64,000 bases of DNA, taken from positions 33,168,055-33,232,054 of the forward strand of contig NC_057762.1 of the NCBI RefSeq assembly GCF_010389155.1. The letters run 5' to 3'. Position 1 is the stretch's first letter; every line of letters starts with the position of its first letter. The position numbers and the translations under genes were made by a program. Positions 12,301 through 22,032 of the stretch are shown here, piece after piece. The notes under the pieces are model-generated. The model searched no databases. It was given only the letters and a program-made list of their open reading frames with translations, and was not told where the DNA came from. Source of the stretch: Erigeron canadensis. Its lineage: Eukaryota; Streptophyta; Magnoliopsida; Asterales; Asteraceae.

Positions 12301-14698
12301 ATTGGTGTCGTCGTTTCTACTTCAAGTTAATAATGAGGAATGTCGCACTTTGAAACACCTTTTAACGTGGCTTTGCTTATTATTGTTTAGATAAGGATAA
12401 CCAGATATATAGCCCATAAGCTTTCAATATTGTTATTGATTCTGGAATTAACAGTTTGGAAAACACTGTATCGTTGTTACTATAATAGCATTTGAAGTTA
12501 TGCAACATGTATGCTCATTGTTGCTGATTAGCTGCAAATTTTGGACAGTTAATTGCCTCAGAAAATCAACCAGTGAGGTGGACTACACCTCTTGGTCTTC
12601 CTGTTGTACAACCGTATCGCATGTATGGAAGACATCTTGTAAGTGGCAAATATATCTTAATTTCCGTGCTCTTTTTAAGGCTTCCTGACAGCTTTTTGTA
12701 ATGACGAAATATATTTTTTATTACTGGAACATTATTGTTTGTTATTTGCTGCAGGTTTCAACTTCTCTTCAAGTACTAACACTGCAGCGTGAAACTGAAA
12801 AGGTAAAGTCTGACTTAACATTTTCTTGAAAACATCAAGTTGAAAGGAAAGCATCCAAATTATGCTTTTCTGGACATGTATAGCTTCCAACTTTTATGAC
12901 TGCCATATTTAGGTCTGTTGGATATTTTTACTGTGATCTAAGTAATTAGTTATTTCTGCCAACTCCTTAACCAGCTCCCCTGAATATTATTAATTCTACC
13001 TTAAATAATCAGAAAGTCATAATCGTTCAGTTTTCTTTTTTTGTTTTTTGCCAATCTCTCTAAATTGATTTTAATTTTTAATGCACAGCGAAATACCTCA
13101 TAGACCTGATTAGTCAAATGGTTGTCATTGCTCGTAGGTGGTTTTTTAATAGGGAATGTTGTTGTATGGTTTGATAGGTGATGGTGAGACGGCAAAAAAC
13201 AGCGTTCCCGCCCAATTTTGTTCACTCCCTTGATGGTTCACATATGATGATGACTGCAATTGCTTGTAAACGGGCAGGCTTGAATTTTGCAGGTTCGTTT
13301 CTGGTTTCTAGATGATACCAAAACCAAATGTTAATTTTCTTGTGCATAATAATGCTTGGATTGAGTTGGTTGGGTAACCGCTCAAAATTGGTAAATTTTC
13401 AGAACATGTAAAGATTGGTTGTAAATAAAGAAAAGAAAGAATCTGCTCAGTGCCGCCTTCCGCGGGTTTTGAGCCCCAATACCTCGATGGTGTATGGGGG
13501 AGGTTAAGACGTAGGCAGACCTTACCTCTATCTAAGTAGAGAGGCTACTTCCATTATCTACCTAAGTGGTAGAAAAGGACCTCCAACCTTTGCATGGGAT
13601 GAGGATCGAACCCATGACCTCTGTCTCCAGAGGTCAGGGTGTTTAACACTGATCCAAACCATGCTGCTTATTGGTTGTAAATAGCAAACATATTAATTTT
13701 ATTACAAAAACCACTATAAGATATTGATCCTTGTTTTTTAAGTAGAGTGGTGTAGGAGATTGCCACTTGAGTAGTTGAGTGCAGTCTCAGCTACTATTAA
13801 AGTGTTCAACATGTTTGACTCATTTGAATATTAAGAGATGCTACGCTTGCAAACAAATGTTTACAAACCAATGTGGCACACTGGCACCAACAAAATTAGG
13901 AGAGAGAAAGAAGAAACAAAAAAAAGAAAGAAATTTAATCTGTATTGCATCAATTTGTAAACTTTTTCTATAAACATTTGTTGTAAGACCATCCCCAACC
14001 CATCACACCATCACACCCAACAAGTACTGCCATGTCAGCACCACCTTCACATCAGGCCACCTTTTTCTTTTCCCCAACCCATCACATTAAAAGCAGACCC
14101 CACTTTTATTTGATACCCCACTATATATACCTTGTAATACCCAATCAAATTAAATAGAAACCTCCTTCGTGACCACCACCATCTCTTCCCCTATCACTCC
14201 CCCACCACCTCCTAGCCCAACCCTTCACCTCCCCCATAGGTGATCACCTTCCGTCACCGGACCGTTGGGAATGGTCCAAATGTAGCATTTCTTATTCTTA
14301 AAAAGCAAAGGAACCAGTGTTCTTATTATTGGTTTGAAATTTCCCTTTACTAAAAACTTATAACTACAGGTGTTCATGATTCATACTGGACGCATGCTTG
14401 CGATGTGGATGAAATGAACAGAATTTTAAGGGAAAAGTTCGTGGAGCTTTACCAAACACCAATACTGGAAAATGTATGCATTTTTTTTTGTTTTTGACTA
14501 TTCTCATATTTGTTGATTCACCCTAGACCTGGACTAGTTAAATTAAGTTTGTCAACGAATTTGATCTAATGGCTGTTATTTTGGCAGCTGTTGGAGAGCT
14601 TCCAGCAGTCCTTCCCTACATTGGTGTTCCCACCATTGCCAGATAGGGGCGATTTTGATCTTTCAGATGTTCTTGAGTCCTCGTATTTTTTCAACTAA
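6363..14698 (+). CDS. RPOT2: Phage-type organellar RNA polymerase RpoTmp (RPOT2)
   Basis: Single-subunit T7-like RNA polymerase that transcribes organellar genes. Exons: 6363-7199, 7892-8107, 8215-8351, 8772-8838, 9017-9075, 9460-9577, 9860-9973, 10061-10192, 10289-10705, 11168-11218, 11315-11385, 11485-11569, 11657-11809, 12108-12182, 12549-12638, 12755-12802, 13178-13292, 14370-14473, 14588-14698. They sum to exactly 1000 codons in one frame; Arabidopsis RPOT2 has about 1010 residues. Motif [17 protein letters not shown] carries the catalytic Asp at about 700, the motif B region [15 protein letters not shown] lies at about 770-784, HSLDGSHMM at about 906, and the second catalytic Asp sits in GVHDSYWTH at about 932. 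The protein ends ESSYFFN. From remembered family sequences, GGENGC, WSSGG and SPSPETV fit RpoTmp better than RpoTm. Residues 1-37 precede an internal MWKNI start, the two-start arrangement typical of RpoTmp. Confidence 0.93.
6474..6476 (+). other. RPOT2: Second in-frame start codon of RPOT2
   Basis: This ATG opens MWKNIHSR, equivalent to the MWRNI start of Arabidopsis RpoT proteins. The upstream in-frame ATG at 6363 adds 37 residues rich in Asn, Gln, Ser and Pro without acidic residues. In RpoTmp work, the first start gives a plastid-type presequence and the second a mitochondrial one. Which start is used here cannot be decided from sequence alone. Confidence 0.6.
13428..13669 (-). mobile_element. 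tRNA-derived SINE in RPOT2 intron 17
   Basis: On the minus strand the head starts agcagcatggtttgg, carries a box B-like ggttcgatcctcatcc, and ends in a T-rich tail (ttctttcttttctttat). The 14-base flanks attggttgtaaata at 13414-13427 and 13670-13683 are identical. It lies wholly inside the intron and does not touch the splice sites. Confidence 0.85.
13846..13984. mobile_element. Possible MITE in RPOT2 intron 17
   Basis: The ends look like imperfect inverted repeats: gcaaacaaatgtttacaaa on the left, and aaacatttgttgtaag with a nearby ttgtaaac on the right. No clear target duplication was found, so the boundaries are approximate. Confidence 0.35.
13987..14276. mobile_element. MITE with GACCATyCCCAAC termini in RPOT2 intron 17
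   Basis: The left end reads gaccatccccaacc and the right end gttgggaatggtc, an inverted pair with one mismatch over most of its length. The left flank is TAA and the right flank CAA, a possibly decayed 3-bp duplication as in PIF/Harbinger (Tourist) elements. There is no coding capacity. Superfamily assignment is tentative. Confidence 0.55.
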
Positions 14699-16429
14699 GA
14701 ACTGCTCAGAACATATGCACTATTCTTTCATTTGTGTCATTGGAGGAACCTTTAAATGACTAATGTTGTACGATAGCTAGAAAGAAACATATGTAACCGG
14801 TGAAGCTGGATATAGCAAATTATTGAGCATTGCAGTTGCTTGCAGAGGTACATATGAAGCTAAAGTAACGTCAGGATTTCTTAGTTTGTATATATTCTGT
14901 CTATTCATGTATAGTTTTGTCGGTAAACTGAAACTCGTGAAACTTTGTATACGAAAATTATAATGTAACCAAAACTAGTAGCGATTATCAGCAATGTTAT
15001 TCTAATCTTCATTCGATTTTTGCTGTGATGGCTATTCTGTTTAAAAGTAAGGAGAAAGAGAACTTGCATTACACAGAACAAGATCACTGTCATATCAGGA
15101 ATAGTGAGAGTAGTAGGGTTTTCTTTTCTCGTTCTTTTTTTTTTTTCTCTTTTACAATTTAAAACAAATACAAAAATGTATTTCAGAGTATGCATGTCTA
15201 CATAGTTCTAGTCAAGGTGGAACTTGTATGGCAAGCCCACGGGTAAAACCAGGGGCCTGTGTGTGCCAAGGTGTAACTTCTAGGGGGTTTCACTGTCATG
15301 TTACTGGATTTGACTAGTATGAACCAGCTTGATTGTTCACGAGTTGGTCTATGAGCTGACTGAAACATTGTGATATGTTAGGACACCCATGGTTACCAAA
15401 AAATAAAACTCACCAGTCATCGGGTTTTCTCACAGCAGTCAGAAGTGGTATATTGAACCTCAAACAATTACCTTGTTCGGGAATCGGGACCATCTCACCA
15501 CCATTCTAACACCGTTTCAGCCCATGGTTCACCTGAAAGATAAGCTGCGTGTAAACCCTCCCAATCACGAACTGAGTTTGACATATATTCTTGTGATGCA
15601 TCCATTGCTAGCTCAACTAATGACATTCTACCTTGTCAAATGCATCATATGCCCTGTATGCAGTTTTTTCTTTGCATTATCACGACCACCATCATCACTA
15701 TCATACCACTAATTCTGTAACATGATAGGGTAGGTAATAAAAATAATAAAAATATGAATCATATATTCATATGATATGCTACAGGGTACAGAATTTCAAT
15801 AGAAAAACGGTACAAAACTGCTTAGTGATAGTATGCAATATACTACAACAAAACTCAAGATAAAAGCGATTTGAAGGATCATATATTGCAGGTCGAAGGT
15901 GCGAAATAGCTGGTACAAGACTACAAGAGTATACAAAACGAACCGTAAGCCAAGGAGATAGTGCAAACTGCAACATATACAAACATAATATAACAATAGA
16001 CATAAGATCACCAAATTATATTTACAAAGTACATAGTTGGCAAAATCTGATATTCATGATACAATACATTAGAACCATAACAGATCAAAGATTGCAAGAC
16101 ATCAACAAAAAGCTTAATGATTCGAATCTCATGTTGTCATTATTTGACTTCACCACGATCAATGAGGTGAAACGGTTCTGCAAAGTTTGTTTGTTCATAG
16201 ACAAGTCTAAATTGATCAAGTTAATATATGAAAACAAGAGATATACAACTATATGTGTCTAGGGAAAAAATGACGACATTGCTCTTAAATTCTAATGATG
16301 ATCCAACTCCAAGTGTATGTAGTCTTGGTTGCAGACTATGGAGAAGAACACTTGGAAGCAGCAGAGCCATAGACACGAATCTGCTTACCGTTATTGACAT
16401 GATCAAGCTCTTCAAAACCCATGTGCAAA
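14699..16429. other. Intergenic between RPOT2 and BLOS2 (convergent)
   Basis: It should contain the 3'UTRs of both converging genes. Overlapping short minus-strand ORFs near 15780-16015 have no family resemblance and are treated as chance. No repeat boundary or RNA gene was found. Confidence 0.5.
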
Positions 16430-16933
16430 TTAGGATGATGAAGTTGGCATGCGGTAAACAGACTGAACTTTTGATTCAAGCAAAGAAACATATTTATCGA
16501 GCATAGAAATTGCAACTTCTAGATCAGTCACTTGCTGTTCTATATTATCAATTTGGTGAGCATACTCATCAAAATTCTCGCTTTTGGTCTTTAATCTTTC
16601 GACAAAAACCCTCAAACCGGAGGCAACATCACCAAAGCCATTATACTCTTCCGCAACTTTAAGATTCATGTTTTCCAACAATTTAAGGACATTGTTCGTA
16701 CCCTATAGATAGATTCATAAAAACACCTACAATTCGTCAATTCCTAAAACTAAAACGAACATTTCAAACATTAAGGATCAACGGGTATCTAAAAACGGCA
16801 AGTTTTTTTAAAAAAACGTAGAGAGGGGAACCTGAAGATCGCCTTTAATCATCGCGGAAACGTTAGTAAAGAGATCGTTAAGAGCATTAGCAAGTTCATC
16901 ATGCTTAGGTGGGCTTTCCATATTTTCAGACAT
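16430..16933 (-). CDS. BLOS2: BLOC-1 complex subunit 2 (BLOS2)
   Basis: Small coiled-coil subunit of BLOC-1, an endosomal sorting complex; in Arabidopsis BLOS proteins act with SNX1 in traffic to the vacuole. Coding exons are 16832-16933 and 16430-16702, joined in frame at ...KGDLQ/GTNNVLKLLE, giving 125 residues. Residues 1-34 (MSENMESPPK...) are variable. The core LLENMNLKVAEEYNGFGDV followed by GLRVFVERLKTKSENFDEY matches plant BLOS2 as I remember it, and the C-terminal half is heptad-rich (IDNIEQQVTDLE, LDKYVSLLESKV). The length suits the family. The assignment rests on recalled motifs, without a search. Confidence 0.85.
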
Positions 16934-16962
16934 ATATGTAAAGAAACTAACTTTAAGTCCTC

Positions 16963-17217
16963 CTGCACTTTAATAATTAGTGAAATTAGATATCATAAAA
17001 TTAGTGAGAATCAGTATGGTTGTTATGTAAATGTTTCAGGTTTTATACAACAAATAAGCTGTTCATAATCACTTAATTAACATATGGGTTTGTTTTAATT
17101 AATCCCTCCCTAATCATAAACAACAACAATTACTGAAGTAATGGCAAAAGTGGATATTATTTATTATAAGCACTGGAAAAGTAAATAAATATATTAAGTA
17201 AAATCATGAATCTTTAC
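16963..17217 (-). other. BLOS2: Probable 5'UTR intron of BLOS2
   Basis: On the minus strand a donor aaag/gtaaag at the 17217/17218 junction and an acceptor aaagtgcag/gagg at 16963/16962 bracket an AT-rich stretch just upstream of the start codon. No protein constraint supports it, so it is a splice-site prediction only. Confidence 0.5.
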
Positions 17218-17746
17218 CTTTGAATTGATAGATTTTTCCAGGAAACCCAAAGTAGATGTTGTTGTGTCGATTGTTCAACACTCTTAACAGTTTGAAGGAA
17301 ACTCTTTTTCTATGACAATTATGTATTTATGTTGTTCTGTCGAGTAGTATTTTGGACGGGCCTTGGATTTGGGCCTCTACCTAATTTACTCGTATTTGAT
17401 TTCTGGATGAGACAAAAATAAATCAAAAAGATTTAACTCCTTTTTTTTTTAACAACATTTTAAAATAAATTAAGTAAAAAATAAACAACACATCTTTAAC
17501 CACTTAGGCATCTCTAATGAGAAAAAGTTTTTCTAAAACTTTTTTTGTGTGTGAATTGAAAAAAAGCTTTTCATCAAAGGGTTGAACATTGTCAACCTTT
17601 TAATAAAAAAAAGTCTTAAAAGTTGTTTATTAATAGCACATCACTTAATTAGTTACTAAAATTTTCAATATAACATAATCACATTAATCCTGCATATGAG
17701 TTTGTTTTAAATTATTAGGCTTATACTTATAAGGACGTCAGCTTAG

Positions 17747-17940
17747 TGGCGAAGCTTGAAAATTTTCAGTGGGGGGTCGGGATCTAAATTTTTTTTCCCT
17801 AACACTGTTTTTTTAAAATGGGGAGTCGAAACATAATATATCAAAATTTTTCTACACGAAAACAATATACACCATATATCGCAAAAAACAAAAAATCGGG
17901 GGTTCGGGCGCCCCTCCCTGCCCTTATATAGCTGCGCCCA
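17747..17940. repeat. Dispersed TIR element, copy A
   Basis: Starts tggcgaagct and ends agctgcgccca, short inverted termini. The interior shares long similar stretches with 56631-56994, including gatctaaattttttttcc and acacgaaaacaatatac. It is AT-rich with a GC-rich right end and non-coding. Confidence 0.6.
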
Positions 17941-18681
17941 TGCGTTAGATGGCATCTCCGGTTTTAATATAAAGCAAGATGAGGTACAAAGCAAATGCAA
18001 ATGTAGATTTACTAACATCATAAACTAAATGTAAAAACTCTAAAGAAAATATACTTAATTTTATTTTTTTATGAATTATGAGTCTTAATAATGTTGAAGA
18101 GGGTAAGGTGAAGAGACTTAATCAAAAATTTATCAAAATCTCTCTATATAACTAAGAGATGATATGAAAAATCCTATGTGGCATATTTATTTAAATGACA
18201 TATATGATTTTTACTTAGTTGTAATTTTTTTAAATATTTGGTTTTTTTCATGCCATGTAGATTATTATTTATTAAAGTAAATTTTGTACTTATCCATTTG
18301 TAATCTTACAATTTATATATCTTTTTATATTGAATTTTAGGAAATGTGAATTTATGAAATGGAAATACGGGTACCTTAATTCAATTTCAATTTATTAGCA
18401 TTAATTTAATATAAATATATTTTATTGAACTTAGGATATACAGTTACGGTTGGGCTATATCCATTCTTAATATATTGATATTAATTTAGTTGTCAAATTC
18501 ATCTCTTGATTTTATTATTATTATTATAAGATATGTTTTTTCCTAAATATCATTTTGCTTTTAAATGAGTTGTAATTTTTTATATTTAAATTAATGTACT
18601 TATATTGTTATGTATGACTTTAATTATAAATTTTATTCCTAATCATTAATCATTCGTTACTATTTATTTATTTTATTTTTT

Positions 18682-18840
18682 ATCTATAATATAACTAAAA
18701 GAGGGGGTTGGGGGTACATTTGGCACCCTTAATCCCCCTCCTTGAGCCTAATACTCTTTTCTCATTATTCCTTTATTTTTTAAATATTTTTAAAATTATT
18801 AAATCTATAAGCAACGTGCTCCTTTAGTTATATTATAGAT
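18682..18840. repeat. 159-bp foldback inside the Helitron
   Basis: Arms of 22 bases (18682-18703 and 18819-18840) are inverted copies with one mismatch, of the form atctataatataactaaa. The arm itself looks like a Helitron 5' terminus in an A/TC context. It is either a small MITE or two Helitron starts facing one another. Confidence 0.6.
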
Positions 18841-18927
18841 ATAGATATATAATATATAAATAGATATAGATAGATATTAAAATAAAAAGTTATGATTTCA
18901 TCTAAACCAAAAAAATCGGATGGCTAC

Positions 18928-19394
18928 CAATGTTTTAAATACCGGTAAATACCGGCCGGTATTACCGGTACCGGAGTCCACACCGGTATTTTAAGTCCGG
19001 TATTTTCACTATTCAATACCGGCCAATATTTCCGGTATTCCCGGTATTTTCCGGTATTATCATACCGGTATTTCCGGTATTTTCAAAAAATAAATTTTGA
19101 TTTTTTTAAAAAATTATTTTTATGATACTTTAATGTTATTTTTTGTTATTTGTGAACTTTAAAACCTATATTTTGTTATGAAATACATATTTGGTATTAT
19201 TTTTGAGTAAATTATAATTGCATTTTGACTATTTTTGTTAAATTGTAACAAGTTTTGTAAGATTTTTACACAAAAAATATAATAAATTAAAAATAGTCGT
19301 ACCGGCTGGTATTTCCGGTATTACCGATAATATCGGAAATCCTAGAAAAAAATTTTCACACCGGTATAACTAAAATACCAGTTTTTAAAACATT
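18928..19394. mobile_element. MITE filled with accggt/ccggtatt repeats
   Basis: Termini caatgttttaaa and ttttaaaacatt are inverted. The flanks gatggctac (18919-18927) and gatagctac (19395-19403) form a 9-base target duplication with one mismatch. The interior alternates ccggtatt and accggtat motifs at both ends around an AT-rich centre, so most of the element can fold back. A 9-base duplication suggests a Mutator-like origin; an 8-base hAT one is not excluded. Confidence 0.65.
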
Positions 19395-19582
19395 GATAGC
19401 TACATAAAGATATTTTAAAGATACGTGCTTAATTTTTTTTGAGTAATTATGGGTACTTTCTTTTATAAATATATGTAATAGTATTTAATAAAAAACTATA
19501 TCTTTATAATGTTTCAAGTTAATCCTTAGTAAAAAAAATAATTTGTCTATATTAACTTAGTTTGTTATCCATTATATGTTCA

Positions 19583-19818
19583 ACTACAAATTTTGTTTAA
19601 CTAAAGTTGAAAAAAATGGGTTAACTAGATTCAATATCTATATGAAGTTAATTTTCATATGTTTCCTTATTTAGTTTTCGTAATTATAGTCCAAAATTAT
19701 TGTTTGTGTTTGTCACTACAAATTTTTTATTTAACTAAAGTTAGAAAAAAAAGGGTTAACTAGATTCAATATTTATATGAAGTTAATTTTCATATGTTTC
19801 CTTCTTTAGTTTTCGTAT
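19583..19818 (+). repeat. Tandem duplication, period about 133 bases
   Basis: The block containing ttaactaaagtt...gggttaactagattcaat...atatgaagttaattttc occurs at about 19583-19680 and again at about 19715-19815 with few changes. It lies inside the Helitron 18139-20130. Confidence 0.7.
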
Positions 19819-20154
19819 TGATTAAGTTGTCGTATTGGTTCTAGGGATTTTGTCGCCTTCACGATGATAATGATGTTTAATATAAACATTGAATCTTGGC
19901 AGTGCAATCTGCCCATGGGGAAATCCTGAACCAAGAAAATTAAATTTCCGAAAGATTAGCTTATTACGCATTACTTCTTAAAGTTTTTGCCTTATTTGAA
20001 TCGTTTTATGTTTAATTTTTAGGTATTCTAATTTTATTTGGTATCTATTTAATATACTTAAATTTTAGTTTTTTATCTTTGAAAAATATATTGTGAGGCT
20101 ACCCGTCCATTAGACGGGTCTGATTACTAGTATGAGTACAAAGATGTTTATATA

Positions 20155-21409
20155 TCTCTCTATATAACTAAGAGAGGATATTATAGGGCTTATGTGGCAT
20201 TTTTCTTATTTTTACAAGTACTACTTTTTCCTATGTATCATTTTGTGTTAAATTCTTTCATTATATTGAAAAATTAATCCTAAAAGTTAGCTTGCATAAA
20301 TCATTATGTAAATTATTATCTAAAATTTAGGCATTTATTTAGAAAACGTTTCCTTTATTTATGAAAAATCTTTTTAATATAAAATCAAAACTACAATTTA
20401 GGAATGTGATAATTTTGTAAGTCTAAAACCGTTTTATATTAATATGAATATTATAGTATTAATATTCAAGCTAAAGCTTGGAATGAATTTGAAATTTTCT
20501 TTGATTTAAATAAAATATTCTAACATAATAATATATTATGAGTAATACCGTTATTAATGAAATGTGTTTTTGTTATTCCATTTCTTCCTATTTAAAAAAA
20601 TATATTTTGGGGTGTTTCATCTTACAATTAATAATAATATTTTATATAAATATAATACTTGAAACTTGAACTTTACATGTTACATAATTAGGTTAGTCCC
20701 TAAATATACTCTAAGATATGTAGGGTTTAGGACGGGCTTGAAGAAAGACCCTCAAGCTAAGAACACTGAATTCTACCCGGGGACCTTAAAGCCAGATGTT
20801 TATATCTAACGTCTTAACCACCTCACGATAATAATAGTTAATTATTAAAAGTATAGACGTATCAAATATATTATTTACATATAATAAAGGGGAATTTAAA
20901 CCCCGTTGTTAATTTACTTTAATATAAAATAAACTAGATTATATTGATAATTACATATAATAATTTACTAACCAATTATATTATCAATTTTAAATTAGAT
21001 ATTTACTTTATCAATTTCACACTCATATTTTCGATATTTAGATCTACATTTATAACTCATTTATACAACTAAGATTCCGTATTTTAATAATATTATGTTT
21101 TAGGCCGTGTTTTTTTATTAATGAAATGATAATTATCATTCTTTCAAATGAGATTATTTATTATATTATTTTTAATAAATATGTGTTATAGAAAAAGAGT
21201 TTTATGATTTATAAATATTTACGTTTCATTAGTTATGCTTTAACATATTTGATATATATTATATACTAACAAATTATATTTTTACTAATTGCATCAGTTG
21301 TAAATTGACTAATTTTTTATATTGTCAAACTATGCATAATGATGTAACTATCAATTAGTTTTATTTTACGTTTTAAGTCAGTACCGCACAACGTGCGGGT
21401 TTAATCTAG
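20155..21409 (+). mobile_element. Second non-autonomous Helitron, 1.25 kb
   Basis: Starts TCTCTCTATATAACTAAGAG after an A and ends CTAG before a T, with hairpin CCGCAC-AAC-GTGCGG 11 bases before the end. The body differs from that of its upstream neighbour and has no coding capacity. Its end lies 623 bases upstream of the FURRY-type start codon. Confidence 0.8.
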
Positions 21410-22032
21410 TATACATACATATAAAAAAAATCTCTGACCTAAAAATGAGAGTTTAAGATATTTACTAAAAAAGTTTGAGTATTACTTTTGTAAAATTAGA
21501 CAAAGCACATGAACGATTTTGCAATAATAAATACAGTTGGAACGCAAAACAAATAATGTACTGTAGTATACCACTAAGGGCACTTCAGGTATTTCAAATT
21601 AAGGCTCTGCTGTCGTCATCATCAATGGTGGAAAAAAAAACCTCATTGATATTTATAAATTTTTCAATATTAATTATTGAATAATAATTAAAATGAATTT
21701 TAAGCAGGTTTTCAAGATCACATGGACAGCAACAACAAGAACAACTTGCAGCAAATTAAGCCCTTAAAATAAATAAATGGACAATTTTTAGTCAAATTCT
21801 TTTACTTAATTTTTTCTTGTAGGGCATTTATCCAACTATTTAAGGTACTTTTTCTTTTTAATCTTTTTTACTTCAGATTTAATAAAGTTTACATTTTTCT
21901 ATCTGGGTATTTTGTATATAGTTATAGTTTAAGTTAATTTGTATGTAATTAATAACATTATGATTTTTTTTCAAGATCATAAAGTTTGATTAGTTGTTAT
22001 GAAGTGAAATAAGTAGAAATTTTGTGAAGAAG

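Larger units (their letters stand above)
18139..20130 (+). mobile_element. Non-autonomous Helitron, 2 kb
   Basis: Starts TCTCTCTATATAACTAAGAG after an A and ends CTAG before a T. Eleven bases before the end is a perfect 7-bp hairpin, ACCCGTC-CATTA-GACGGGT. No Rep/helicase ORF is present. Two further elements sit inside (18682-18840 and 18928-19394), as does a 133-base tandem duplication. Its 5' terminus is the same as that of the Helitron starting only 24 bases downstream of its end. Confidence 0.8.

Noticed and set aside
15779..16014. Overlapping minus-strand ORFs of 72-74 codons
   Set aside because: Two frames open over the same bases, no known motifs, no splice context; chance ORFs.
20700..20850. 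tRNA-like boxes on the minus strand (ggtggttaagacgttag) suggested another SINE
   Set aside because: No target duplication or tail was found, and box B is poor; left as part of the Helitron.
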